A stretch of DNA of 64,000 bases from Anthostomella pinea (lineage: Eukaryota; Ascomycota; Sordariomycetes; Xylariales; Xylariaceae), in contig CAUWAG010000003.1 of NCBI GenBank assembly GCA_963556695.1, forward strand, positions 496,001-560,000. Reading direction: 5' to 3'. The translations under genes were made by a program, and so were the position numbers. Of this stretch, positions 30,364 through 41,170 are shown piece after piece. The notes beneath the pieces were generated by a model. It worked only from the letters and a program-made list of their open reading frames with translations, searched no databases and had not been told where the DNA came from. The stretch's first letter is position 1. Every line of letters begins with the position of its first letter.

Positions 30364-32235
30364 TTGGATGAAGATGGGCCTCGGCCCTCCGGCCGACCCC
30401 GAGTCCACCCCGCCGAGAAAGTCGAAAACGACCGACACCTTCGAGCTCTCAGAGAGCAGCGCAGACCTCGAGACGCCGACTTGGCCGCCGGCACTCTGCC
30501 GCGAAAACGGGGCCGACCGTTTGCACACAGCCGCGAGGCAGTGGATCAAGCGAAAGAAGAGAAACGGGCAAGGATTGCGGCCCGCGCCGAAGCTCAAGCA
30601 CATCCAGAGACTGGAATAGCCGAAGAGCAAGTAGAAGAGACGCCTCGCAGGAAGCCAGGCAGGCCCGCAGGACCGCTCATGATGCTTCAAATTGGTCCCG
30701 CGGAACCCGGTCTAGGCTCTCTTCAAGACGGCGGTACCCGCAGGAGCAACAGGCTCCAAGATCACCCACCCGCCACCATCCCAGAATTTACTGACGAAAT
30801 TCTAGACGGCGATCATATACACCAGCAGGTTCCTCCACGAGGAGTGAAACGGGGACGAGGTCGTTCACGCAAGGACCCCGTTCCAAATGCGAACCTGTCT
30901 CGCATCTACGTCGGGCCGAGAGGAAGAAAGAGAAGCGATGTCCAAGTTGTCGACGGTGAAGACGACGTAAACTACAACGACGCCAGCTTTGACGACGGAG
31001 AGGAGTTGCTCGACATAGATCTCAGCGCCGACAACGAACTCGCATACGAGGATGACGAATTCGGCCACATGAGTGGCCTTGAAGAGCTCAACGAAGAAGA
31101 GGCTGTGAGAGATGAAGACGCGGTCAATGACGGCGAGAAGCTGCTCAACCATAACAAGGAGGATAACGCCAATCAAGCCTCTACCACTCCGAATCGAAAC
31201 CCGGTTGAGACACCCAGTCTGTCGGATAACAGCGCAATGGAAAAGTACTTTCCACCATCCGAATTCTTGGATGAGTGGAACGCGACACACGAAGGAGAAC
31301 TTCGATCGTGGCGGACTCGAGCAATCGAGGTGAGGCGGGTCAACATAGGCAACCAGCTCAGAAAGCTTTTCCTGCGGAAAACGATGATCCATCTGTTTGA
31401 TGCAACACCAGACGATCTCTTCACCTGGGGGTACCGCCAACCCAGTGCAAACAGTGTAAGCTATGCGTTGGCCACCGCCCAGTTCATAATCATGCTATCA
31501 GAGATTGTGCCTCATCCTATTTGGGACCACAATATCAATCATCTTCGGTACATTCTACAATGCGCAGCGGCTTCCCGTGTCGATGGCCGCGTCGACCCGA
31601 TCGCACCTCCGGACGAGGCAGTGGTTCGGGAAATGGAGCAGTTACGGACCGAGCTAGTAGCGGGAGGCATCGCCGTTCCTCAAGCTCGAGAGATTACAAG
31701 AGCGACAGCGTGGAATCTTTACCTGATGACTGATAAGCGAAAGCCTGTGGTCATCGCCCGACTCGCCGAAATTCCGAGACAACGAATCGACAACAAACCC
31801 CTCGGAGATGACGGCAGACGGTCCTACTTCTATGTTCACGAAGACCTTATCGACATCAAGACCTGCCTCGACGGCATGGTCATGAAGGAGCCCGGCAACA
31901 TCGAGGCGCTGCTGGACAGGTCAAACTTTGGGTACTTCCCCCACACAACCGCGGAGTACGAGGCCATATACCGACAAGAAACCAACCAGCCCAACATGAC
32001 TCACAGCGAATTGACCTCGCTATGGATAAGAACAATGACTCGCAGCGAATTAGACGCGCTGTACAAGTTCGAGAAGCTGGCAAGGGAGAGGAAGGAAAAG
32101 CGAAGGATTATGCGGAGGCCCGACGTCCCCTATTCTGATCTGCTGCGATACCAAGGCTTTCAGCACTGGGAAGATGCAATCTTGTCGAAGGACGCCGTCA
32201 AGATCTTGTGGCCTGCCGGGCAACCCCGAACGTAG
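30364..32235 (+). CDS. AT-hook DNA-binding-like protein of unknown function (5' end unresolved)
   Basis: A 623-codon frame is open from 30349 to TAG at 32235. No in-frame ATG occurs before 30679, yet the first 100 codons look real because they hold AT-hook-like cores: SGRPRVHP, RKRGRPFAHS and RKPGRPAG, with KRGRGRSRK further on. I infer a missed upstream exon or start; starting at 30679 would give 519 aa without the first hooks. An acidic region follows (near residues 195–260), then a C-terminal region with charged helices and no family I recognise. AT-hooks bind the minor groove of AT-rich DNA, so chromatin or transcription work in the nucleus is plausible. A 60-nt leader intron lies upstream. 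Three 46-bp hairpin repeats begin 3 bp after the stop. Confidence 0.65.
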   Translation: MDEDGPRPSGRPRVHPAEKVENDRHLRALREQRRPRDADLAAGTLPRKRGRPFAHSREAVDQAKEEKRARIAARAEAQAHPETGIAEEQVEETPRRKPGRPAGPLMMLQIGPAEPGLGSLQDGGTRRSNRLQDHPPATIPEFTDEILDGDHIHQQVPPRGVKRGRGRSRKDPVPNANLSRIYVGPRGRKRSDVQVVDGEDDVNYNDASFDDGEELLDIDLSADNELAYEDDEFGHMSGLEELNEEEAVRDEDAVNDGEKLLNHNKEDNANQASTTPNRNPVETPSLSDNSAMEKYFPPSEFLDEWNATHEGELRSWRTRAIEVRRVNIGNQLRKLFLRKTMIHLFDATPDDLFTWGYRQPSANSVSYALATAQFIIMLSEIVPHPIWDHNINHLRYILQCAAASRVDGRVDPIAPPDEAVVREMEQLRTELVAGGIAVPQAREITRATAWNLYLMTDKRKPVVIARLAEIPRQRIDNKPLGDDGRRSYFYVHEDLIDIKTCLDGMVMKEPGNIEALLDRSNFGYFPHTTAEYEAIYRQETNQPNMTHSELTSLWIRTMTRSELDALYKFEKLARERKEKRRIMRRPDVPYSDLLRYQGFQHWEDAILSKDAVKILWPAGQPRT

Positions 32236-32238
32236 GGT

Positions 32239-32376
32239 GGCTTGTCCATGCAAAGATGAACTTTGCAGCTACCGCAGGCACTTTGGCTATTTCGCGCAGA
32301 GAGGAGTTCTGCATCTGCCACCTGGGCCTTGGCCATTTCATGCAAAGGAGAACTTTGCATATGCCGCACAATGCGG
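32239..32376 (+). repeat. Three tandem 46-bp units, each with a hairpin
   Basis: Units at 32239–32284, 32285–32330 and 32331–32376 start GGCTTGTCC, GGCTATTTC and GGCCATTTC. Units 1 and 3 hold TGCAAAG–5 nt–CTTTGCA, a 7-bp stem. Unit 2 holds GCAGA–7 nt–TCTGC, in which one pair changed on both sides. They begin three bases after the stop codon and so lie in the 3' UTR. Confidence 0.7.
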
Positions 32377-32494
32377 TCTATACAGATGAAGGTGTACCAA
32401 CAGTACTAGACTAGCCTCAAAGTAATTGGAACGTCGTCTTCATAATCTACAGGTGTGCTAACTTACGTCCTCTGCTAAGCTAGGCCTAACCCCT

Positions 32495-33636
32495 CTACTG
32501 GACGTCCTTGTCTTCCTTGTCGTCCTTATCGTCTTTGTCATTGGATTCCTCACGTCGAAGCACCAATTCCGCCCAGTCCTTGTTCTTAAACCAAGCCTGA
32601 AGGTATGGCGCAGGGTTGGGGGCTACAGTATCAGTAGGGGAGCCGTCAGCGTTCCGCTAGAACGCGTATCGAAGTATGGCTCCGAGCTTTCCTGCTGTCT
32701 CGGCCAAATGCTTGATCTTAGACCGTTTTCCTCCATCCATGACCGAAGCAGCCTGCCAGAACTCAGTCCAGAAGGCCGCATCGAGACGGGCCCGGCATTC
32801 GTAGTCGTACCATCCTTGGAGGTCCATAGTACCAGTAGTCAGGCGCAGTGTATCGAGTTCCAATCCAAAAGGTAACACATATGCCAGCGACCAATCCAGT
32901 ATCCCTGTGATAGACAGGTTCTCCTCACTGAGCAGAATGTTCGTAAGGGACAAGTCGCCATGCGTAAGGACTTGGGGGTAGTCCTGATCGAATAGGGTAT
33001 GGAGGCTGCTATCAATTTCATCAAGGGCATCTGCCAGGTAAGCATGGGTCGAGATGGACTCCTTCAAGTTTTCCAGCTTGTGCCGAATATTCTGTTCAAG
33101 AAACTTCAGGGTGGCGACGTCGACGGGCTGTGGGTTCAAATAGCATCTCGCAAAGTACCTAGGGTATTCAGAACCATAGCACGAATTGTGGGAACACCGA
33201 AATTACTGGGCAAGGTGCTTAACATATCGGGTGTGTTTCGCTTCCTCATCCTCGTCCATCACGGGACTGAAAGCCAGTGCATTAAGGGCTGAGGTTCCGG
33301 GAAGGAATGGCATCGAGTAGACAGAAAGGACACCGTCAGTCGCATTGGCATCTCCGATGGTGCCATGATACGTACCACCCGGGGTCAGGTCACCGTGAAT
33401 CTCCTTAAGAGCTTGACCATTCCCGCGTCAAGTTTGGAGCCCTTCCGGCGGAACGAAATGATAATAGACGTGGTGGCTATGACTGTGTAGCTGAGCGATC
33501 CCTGGTCGTCGACGGGATGCACATCTTTGGCGCCTCCGTTGAGGATAGACAAAGCACGCTCATCGCAACTGTCGCGGGTTGGTGTCCCATCTTTCTCGAA
33601 GAACTTGTCCATTAGCTGTTTAGCCCACTCGTCCAT
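32495..33636 (-). pseudogene. Aminoglycoside phosphotransferase-like kinase pseudogene
   Basis: A fungal APH/choline-kinase-like protein of about 380 aa is recognisable from ATG 33636 (MDEWAKQLMDKFF). EIHGDLTPGGTYHGT and YSMPFLPGTSALNAL follow. The catalytic HGDLSLTNILL and then ILDWSLAYVLPFGLELD lie near 32970–32840, the Brenner-type HxDxxxxN and the metal-binding D. Three lesions break it: a frameshift at about 33401–33410, TAA at 33205–33203 and TAG at 32659–32657. All three lie in otherwise conserved sequence, which continues in frame to a final TAG at 32495. Both stops are explained by C-to-T at CpA, as RIP would produce. The family phosphorylates small molecules; no substrate can be named. 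Confidence 0.8.
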
Positions 33637-33736
33637 GGTGGCGAATATGTCAAACTGTTCTGGTGGGGTTATTCTTGGGTAGTCAAATCTTAGGCTTCAG
33701 AGATGCTGGTATACTGGAGGGGGTTCTTGTGTGGTC

Positions 33737-33742
33737 TATAAA
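33737..33742 (+). promoter_or_regulatory. TATA box before the 87-aa gene
   Basis: TATAAA lies 60 bp upstream of the ATG at 33803 in the short gap between this gene and the divergent APH pseudogene. Position and sequence fit a core promoter. Confidence 0.45.
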
Positions 33743-33802
33743 TGACCCTCTCGTCCTTTAGACCTTTGACTTGGACCTCGTAAGGGGACAAAGACGGCAT
33801 CA

Positions 33803-34066
33803 ATGACCTACCCACATTCTTGCGGAGCACCAAACCGGCCAATGCTCGAGTCTAAGGACGTTCTCACTGACATCCCTTTCCGAATCACAAGCTGGACACT
33901 CAAAGTCTCGGATGAAGGAATCATCTCTTGCGCTGGCGGAGCCCGGCATGCTGCCAAAAAGAAGGGCACGCACCAAGTATTCGTCGACACCAAGGCACTG
34001 CCAACGGTCGGCGTTGTCATGGAAATTTTCCGCGAGGAGAACATTACCTTAAACATTATCGACTGA
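33803..34066 (+). CDS. Small protein of unknown function (87 aa)
   Basis: A single-exon frame from ATG to TGA. The sequence is ordered-looking rather than low complexity, with alternating beta-like segments (IPFRITSWTLKVSDEGIIS, then HQVFVDTKALPTVGVVMEIF). No cysteines cluster and there is no signal peptide. It has a TATA box 60 bp upstream and is divergent from the APH pseudogene. No family recognised, so it may be a lineage-specific gene or a fortuitous frame. Confidence 0.4.
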   Translation: MTYPHSCGAPNRPMLESKDVLTDIPFRITSWTLKVSDEGIISCAGGARHAAKKKGTHQVFVDTKALPTVGVVMEIFREENITLNIID

Positions 34067-34805
34067 AAATGACACTCTTTTTTACGCGGTGTACATCAAA
34101 ATCATTAGGTGCTGTACGGCAGATACCGCTCGGATTGAGGGAATATTTACTCACGGGATTCTTGTTGTGAAGTAACAAAGAAGAAGAAACTCAAAAAGGG
34201 GTGGGCTTGGCGATAAGGGTGGAATCGGATAGGTGTGTTTTGGTCATTCCATAGTACACTTCAGTTAGCCCGTCAATCGACACAATCCCAATAACCTGGT
34301 ATCAACTTGATCATCGAACAAGCCCGAAGCTAGATATTGCCATTTTGAACAAAGGAGAGGGCGAATACTTGTAACAGCCTGTCGGGCCTCATTTTTGCCG
34401 TACCTTTGGCATTGGGGGTATTCTTGCGACCATGACACTTGTGGCGCACCGCGTCATCGCTTTCAAGCCTCGGCAACGCCACACCCACGCGACAAGCTCA
34501 ACAACAATCTTGGCAAGCCGCCCTCTAGCGCCAGCAATCTCGATTTCCTCATTTAGGAAGTTGAGCGACCGTGACACCGTCAAGCACTTCTGGCCCTCCC
34601 TCTGCAGTCGCATCGTGAAGCCAAGCTCAATCTACGGTCCCGCACCCACAGAGCCAAGGCCGCGCGCGTGAGCTCAGAGTGCAACCTCACCCCGTGTCAG
34701 ACTTGGCGGAAACGGTCAGACGAGCGGTCAAAGACAACATCACCGCACCATCACCACGACACACAACACCTTGTGCATCTTGGGAGCCACCGGCGTCTGT
34801 CGACG
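34067..34805. other. Upstream region of the hydrolase gene
   Basis: No supported gene. The hydrolase frame is open from 34668 without an ATG before 34806, so the segment next to the start is leader sequence. Confidence 0.4.
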
Positions 34806-36413
34806 ATGATTGGCACGTCCTTCCCAGAGTATTTCTTCATCCGGACATGCATCTTCCTGCTGCAGTACACGACTCCGCTGTGCCTCCTAGCTCTCGCCAT
34901 CGTGGTCGCGGTTGGAGGCGGCCCAGCAGCGCTGTCGCTGCCCATCAGCATAGTCCTGATTGCCTACTGTGCCATCGACCTGCTGTATGCGCTGTTCGTC
35001 TACTTCCCGTACAACAGGCGGCTCAAGGAGGAAGCGAGGCACCCGCCCCCGTTGCCCCCCGCTGAGCGACGGGCGCTGTTTCTTCGCGTCCTGGACAATG
35101 TCCCCGACGTCCGGCAGTACCTGCGGGTGTGGTTCCTCGGGGCAGACGACTCCGAGACTAGGAGGGAGAACGTGCGAGACTTCATCCTCTGGGCCTTCTT
35201 CGACAGCTGGCCTGGGCAGGAGTCCGCTGAGGATGATGCCGACCTGGACGACTACATAGCCGAGATCGAGCAGCGCACGGGTCACAGACTGGAACCAGGC
35301 AGGGGGGAAGCGAAGAGCCTTCGACTGACATTAGACGAAGTGGAAACCCGATATAGAAGTGTTGTGTGGTATTTTATTGTTGGCCTGGTCGACCTTGTCA
35401 CACACTGCCTGCTGGTGTGGTACGGGTTCGAGCACCACGCCCAGCCGCGGTCCAAGTTCTTCTCTGTCATACCTCTTCGTCTGCAGGACCTCTTGGCCGG
35501 GCGCAAGCGATCAGTTGCTCCACAGCTAAACTACTGGCACCGGCCGCACACCGCAACTGACAAGCTTCCGGTCGTCTTTCTACACGGGATCGGCATCGGA
35601 CTTTCCACATATGTACCGTACCTTTCGAGCCTCAACCCAAGTTCAGACGAGGGCGACCAGATTGGTATCATTGCCCTCGAGATCCTCCCAATTTCGTTTC
35701 GCCTCACACACTCGCCGTTAAGTCAGCCGGAGTTCCTTAGTCAAATCACGGCCATCGTGGATTCGCATGGATGGACCGAGTTCGTTTTGGTATCCCATTC
35801 GTACGGAAGCGTCTTGGCAACACATATGTTGCAGTCGGCAATCCTCAGCCCACGAATAGAGTCAATAGTGCTGATAGACCCTGTGTCGATTTTGCTGCAT
35901 CTCCCAGGAGTCGCATACAACTTTACGAGACGCAAGCCGAGGAGAGCCAATGAGTGGCAGCTGTGGTACTTCGCCAGCATGGACCCTGGGGTAGCCCATT
36001 GTCTAGGCCGGCATTTCCACTGGAAAGAAAACATCGCCTGGAAGGAGGACCTGCTGCAGGTGGTGGGGAAGCCAGCTGCAGAGGATGGTGTGGATGGCAG
36101 TATTGGGTCCGCGAGGGGGGAACGGACACGCAAGGTGGCCGTCTCCCTCTCAGAACGAGACCTGATCGTCGATACGCCGACCGTAGCCCAGTACCTGGCT
36201 GGGGACGACGAGTGGATGCTCTCCAATGATACGCGCTGGCAGGGCGGTGCCCATCATGTAGCAGGGCATGATGGCGAATCAGGCAGGGGTCATTTGACGC
36301 GTGATGGTATCGAGATGTTCTGGTTCCCAGGCTTGGACCATGCACAGGTCTTTGATGTCAAGGAGAGTCGAAACTTGCTTAGCAGTGTCACGCGTCGCTA
36401 CTGCGAGGCATAG
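34806..36413 (+). CDS. Membrane-anchored alpha/beta hydrolase
   Basis: 535 aa from the ATG of MIGTSFPEYFFIRTC, the first in-frame methionine. Two N-terminal membrane segments come first (FLLQYTTPLCLLALAIVVAV and ISIVLIAYCAIDLLYALFVYF), then a charged region, and a third hydrophobic stretch near residue 190. The hydrolase core has the oxyanion-hole motif FLHGIGIG (about 258–265), the nucleophile elbow SHSYGS (Ser about 332), and a C-terminal GLDHAQVFD whose His (about 512) fits the triad. Asp in DLIVD is the likely acid. Family members are serine hydrolases such as lipases or esterases; the anchor suggests action at a membrane. Substrate unknown. No intron. Confidence 0.82.
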   Translation: MIGTSFPEYFFIRTCIFLLQYTTPLCLLALAIVVAVGGGPAALSLPISIVLIAYCAIDLLYALFVYFPYNRRLKEEARHPPPLPPAERRALFLRVLDNVPDVRQYLRVWFLGADDSETRRENVRDFILWAFFDSWPGQESAEDDADLDDYIAEIEQRTGHRLEPGRGEAKSLRLTLDEVETRYRSVVWYFIVGLVDLVTHCLLVWYGFEHHAQPRSKFFSVIPLRLQDLLAGRKRSVAPQLNYWHRPHTATDKLPVVFLHGIGIGLSTYVPYLSSLNPSSDEGDQIGIIALEILPISFRLTHSPLSQPEFLSQITAIVDSHGWTEFVLVSHSYGSVLATHMLQSAILSPRIESIVLIDPVSILLHLPGVAYNFTRRKPRRANEWQLWYFASMDPGVAHCLGRHFHWKENIAWKEDLLQVVGKPAAEDGVDGSIGSARGERTRKVAVSLSERDLIVDTPTVAQYLAGDDEWMLSNDTRWQGGAHHVAGHDGESGRGHLTRDGIEMFWFPGLDHAQVFDVKESRNLLSSVTRRYCEA

Positions 36414-36554
36414 GGGGCTGCTAGCGGTGAAGCAGTGACCTCCTTGTGCCGACACTGGCTGCTGATCGGCGCAAGCCAACCGCTGGCTTCTGTGACGACG
36501 TGCACAAAGCAGCCTGCCCCCAGCATGCTACGTCCCCTAATGGTGCTGGGCGCT

Positions 36555-37216
36555 TTAATCAGCCTGCGCTTCGTCCCCTCCCCAGCCAGTCAGGTAGACG
36601 ACCACTGGCTCAGGACCGCTGCGAATGAGAATCCAGACGAGGGTCTCGTCGGTTTCGTTTATTTCCTGGTGTTCTGTCCATGGAGGGATGAAGGCAAAGT
36701 CACCAGGTGACAGCTCATGTCGCTTCAGGTCCTCCTCGTTACCAGGGCTGGTAACCAAGATACCCTTGCCCGAGGCAGCATAGATGATAGTTTCTTGAGT
36801 AGAATATTAGATCCCTGGTTTCCCAATAGGCGCCCCAAGAGTGACTTACCTTGCTCGCCGTGATGATGCACGGCGGATGAACAGTTAGGCTTGGCTGTCA
36901 AGACTGTACAACCCGTTACTCGATGTTCAAGTCACATCATGCAGGAGACGTCGGTAGGCATCGACGAAGGTCCTTGATCCTTCGTAGCCCTGGCCACCGT
37001 GTATGGCTGGGCTCATAGATATGCACTGTAAAACAGGGAGGGCAACTTACCAGAGGCACACATCTTGTCACTCTTGCCGATCACGGCGCCCTGACGAATC
37101 ATCACATCGTCATTCGCCCTCCTGGTGGCTTCGAGATCGGATGCCTTGGTGACATGGACTTCCGACGGCATGATCATCGGCAGCAAGTCAGGGATGAGAG
37201 AGAAGAACGAAGACAT
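36555..37216 (-). CDS. Small cupin-domain protein (three exons)
   Basis: Exons 37216–37051, 36903–36850 and 36793–36555 join in frame over introns with GTAAGT donors and TACAG and TCAAG acceptors. The product is 152 aa. The cupin fold is shown by motif 1, SAVHHHGEQETIIYAASGKG (metal-binding His residues and Glu), and motif 2, PGDFAFIPPWTEHQEIN (Pro, His). A single double-stranded beta-helix domain of this size is typical of stand-alone cupins, which include dioxygenases and sugar isomerases; this one cannot be assigned to a reaction. It is convergent with the hydrolase, whose stop is only 141 bp away, so the 3' UTRs may overlap. Confidence 0.82.
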
Positions 37217-40200
37217 GTCTGATGATAATCTGTTCAGGGGTAATACGGTGTGGGTCTGATCGAAAAGTCTGCTTTCTGGTCGACCGTCGGTGGCCTTGTG
37301 GCTTTGTGGTAGGACAACCGCGGCGCGGCGGTCTATGACGGACTAGGAAGGCGGGGGTAGAGAGACGTGCGAGATGCGGACTGCAAGCTGAGATTTCTGG
37401 TGCTATTTGAGCCGCAAGACGACCTGACTGGGTGTATCAAGGTTCAGGAGATGGATGACTATAAAACATGAACGTTGAGCAATGGTTGTCTCTTCGATCT
37501 TGTGATGGTGTGTGGCTGATTCTCTCGTTACCCAGGGCAGCTTCAACAAGCGAGTGAAGTTGGATTTGGTGAGCCACGATTTGGAGCATCTGCCTGGTCT
37601 GTGCGCCGGTCCTAAATATGCACGTAAGTTTTAAGGTTAGCGGGCTTTTTATGCATGCTGAAACATGTTCATCCAATCTTCTATCTTCACCTTGAAACAA
37701 TTTCATATCAGAGCTGCCTTACTTATCGGATTCGTACAGTAGTGTTGTAGCCGTGAGTCCAATGTTATGGTGGTTACTGCTGGGTCTTATCGGAACGCTT
37801 CGTGCTTTAGGGGGTTGGAAAGAGGTAGTATAGTTGACCTGCTGCTCGTTGTAAAGCCCTTTCGAACGACCCTTACTGGGCATCTCAACCTGGGTAGTCA
37901 TCTCGAAACGTACAAAATCGTTACCACTACAGGATTTCTTGCATGGCCCTGTCGCGCCCTCCGCGCGAACCGTCGTCAAGCACTACAAATAGAGCAGGCG
38001 TCGCAAGGATAGTGATACACTGATAGTCTCCCAAACCAGAATACTAAGGCATACATGAGAGGTAGGTACAGCCGGCTGCTAGTCGGAACATATGATGACA
38101 CCAGCCGCGCACAGTTGACTGACCGTGTGTATGGGGATGCGGTTGGGCCTGAATGCCTGAATTGCAGGCAAGGTTCGTCGACGAGTCCTCCCCAAGAAAG
38201 CGATGGACCAATGTCCCACCATATGACAGATAGTAGGTAGCGCAATACCACGCGATGGCTATTCGCGATTGAGACCGCGAGCCCGGCGTACTGTCAGCTG
38301 TAATGTCCAGGGATTCCTCATGCGACACGAAACAGACCAGCAGCGTGCAGCGTCGGATTTGGTACGCGGTGATCGTAGGTTGCAACTCGCAGAAAGCCAA
38401 GTAACCGGTTCATGCTAGATCCTTGTGATATATGCACGGTCTGTGACCTAAGGAGCTGCGCTGTCACTAGCGACGGGCTGGGACACGCATTCATTGCAAC
38501 ATGGGTGGTGTGCTTGGCATGGGTCAGGGAATAACTCCCCGAGCAGTGGACAGCGGACGGCGGAACCCCCTCGGCATTCCTAATCCGTACCACCCAGGAC
38601 CTACCCCAGCTTTGGACGCTCATAGTAGTAATCAGGAACAACCTAGAAGAGGAAGCTGGATAGGAAGTTGCCAACGAGATATCATGAACAAGTAGCAGCC
38701 TTCGGCTACCAGGGGTCTTGACGCACCAACGATGATATCGCCATGGAATTGGTTTGATTGCTCATGGCATCTCGGGACCGGATTGCCGTTTGCGCTGCTG
38801 ATAACGTGCCGAGTAACATTCATCAAGCCTGTTCGGAGGCACGAACAGGTAACGTGAACAGGAGATTCTGTGCACGGAGTTGCGCAGATAACCAGGAGCC
38901 ATGATGCATTCAAACTGCAGTATGCGGACCAGGGTAGCCCATGGTTTGTATGGACCCCTACGTACCTTGAGTACTCCGTCCAAGTGTCGGGGCGTGATAT
39001 CCCACGACCTCTACATATCCATAGCCAGCTGCAGTTAGTGGGCCAAAATAATAATACTCGGCATCCGGGGCTCGTCGCCGCGACAGAAGATAATGCAGGC
39101 GGGGCAAGTGGTTCGGCGTAGTATCTGACACAATCAGCGAAGAGCTTATGCGTTGTGATATCGAAGCTGGAACGCCAGTCTGTAGAAGGGTGGCTATGAA
39201 TAGCCCAAGTCTCAGAGAACTGGAAGTTCTAGACCTGCATGGTAACCTGGTTGTATCGACATGCGGATATTTAGTCGGGTAAAAAGGTCTTTGCGTGGGC
39301 CTCGATCGTCGAAGGCCGCCAACTCGAGTTGGAGACCCTTTACTGTGAGTATGGGCCTATAGAACTCCTCGACATGTGCTGGTGTCGCCCGTGGACAGGA
39401 ATAGATGGATCCACGCGCCGGAGCTGGGGCCGGAACTGTAACGAGATGACAATGAAGTACCGCTCTCCGGTTTCACAAGGGAGGGAGTCGGCATTCGTTG
39501 CTTGACTTCCGGTGTATTTATTACCTCTGCGGCCGTATGCCATGACCGACTTCCAATGAACCGATTCTTTGAGGCACACAACTATGCGGTCATCGAGTGG
39601 TACGCCACTTCGGAATCAATCATGGTTGCCAAGCCACGCCGGAAGGACACAGGCCCCTGTACGGCGGGCTCGACGGCAATACCAATCTGGATCTGTGATC
39701 CGAGACGGCAGGACGGCAGGCCTCGCAGACCCTGACCTGGCTGTCTGGCTGCATGGGAGGGAATGGATGGATTACCGTTCCATCGGGACCGAATGGGTGT
39801 GGCAGCGGGGAAGAGACTGGATGGGGATTGGTGATGGTGAGGGCATTCGCTCGGATTCTGCACGTCTCGTTACCGATCCCGATGGTTGGGCAGGCTAGGT
39901 GCATTTGGAGTTGCAGCCGCGAGAGCGAGCTGTGTTGCAGTCAGGTTGCGGTGTGATAGATCATAGGACCTGAGTGTTGGTGCCCAGTATGCAGTCGGCG
40001 GCTGTCGCTGTCGGTGCGTGCCCCGGTGATGCTAAGGGTATGCAATGTAGTGGGTTACAGCCAGCGGAGGTTGCATTGAAGCCATAAGACACGATGATGA
40101 AATGTTGGTGATGGCAGTGGAAGTTTTGAAGGCAGTTGGTCTCATGGATGGCCGGGGAGTTGACGGCGGAAGAATGGAAAACCCAGGTCCAGCAAGGCGT

Positions 40201-41170
40201 ACAGGCGCTAGGACAACCTTGAGGGCACTGAGAGCCCCTGTAAGCGTCACCGCCTAGCCTAAAGTGGAGCTGAAGTTCTCCCCTTATTACCTCATACCGA
40301 CTAATTTGCCAGTGACTGTTCTGTCGATATTTCCAACCTCACCATCGTCAATGACTGTTGTTTCGCCTATGCATCTGCCATCTGCACCAAAGCTCCTTGC
40401 ATGAGTCTATGGCACCTCAATCGCGTCGTACTTATTAATTGTACGTCAGACTGGGGCAGAATGCTGCATGAGAACTCTCGCATTGAATGACTGGAATCAT
40501 ACCACCGACGGCACCCTTCAATGCTCTTATTTGATGCCGGCACGGCACGCCTTATCCATCTGGATATCTATCCGCTGGTCTATCGATAATCTATTCATAG
40601 ACCCGGCAGCTGCCCGGCTGGCTCTTGGCTCTTGTTATACCTACATCATCATTGATCGTCCCTCTAACCGCGGGCTTCATGAGACCCTTACCCTCTCTTT
40701 CTACACCTACGGACCTCCGTTTCCCAGATGCCTCCCGCGCTTCTTTGATGAGAGCAAAACCTCAAGATATTTAGACATCCTTGAGCTTGTTACATAAGCA
40801 CACCTTTCTGTCTTTTTCCGATAGTGATCCAGTGGTCACCCATCATCGCTGTCGCTGTCGTCATCGACAGTCATCGTTCATCACCGGCTTCGTTCATACA
40901 AATCGCGACGGGAATTTCGAGAAGCTTATGTTGATGACAGCCGAGTCTTGCTTCCCTTGGCACTTTCGGCTTCCTCCCTCACGCTCATCAGGCTCGCCAG
41001 ACCTTTTCTCGACACTCCGTATACCCTGTCCAGGCCAGGCCTGTCGATTTCGAATCTGGTCTTTTCTCCGACACCACGTGGGTGGGCACCCTTGTCGCGC
41101 TGATCCTTGGCATCCTCTCCCGAGACCCTTCCAACCACTCGGGTCACACGTCGCGGTTTCCATCGTCGAT
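37217..41170. other. Four-kilobase stretch without a supported gene
   Basis: Frames up to about 118 codons occur on both strands, but none has a recognisable domain or good exon structure. The right end (from about 40780) is open in the F-box frame and likely holds that gene's leader. I saw no repeats shared with the transposons above. It may hold degraded genes too old to see by eye. Confidence 0.35.

Noticed and set aside
37217..41170. Several frames of 80–118 codons
   Set aside because: No recognisable domain, no convincing splice structure and overlap on both strands; left as unannotated.
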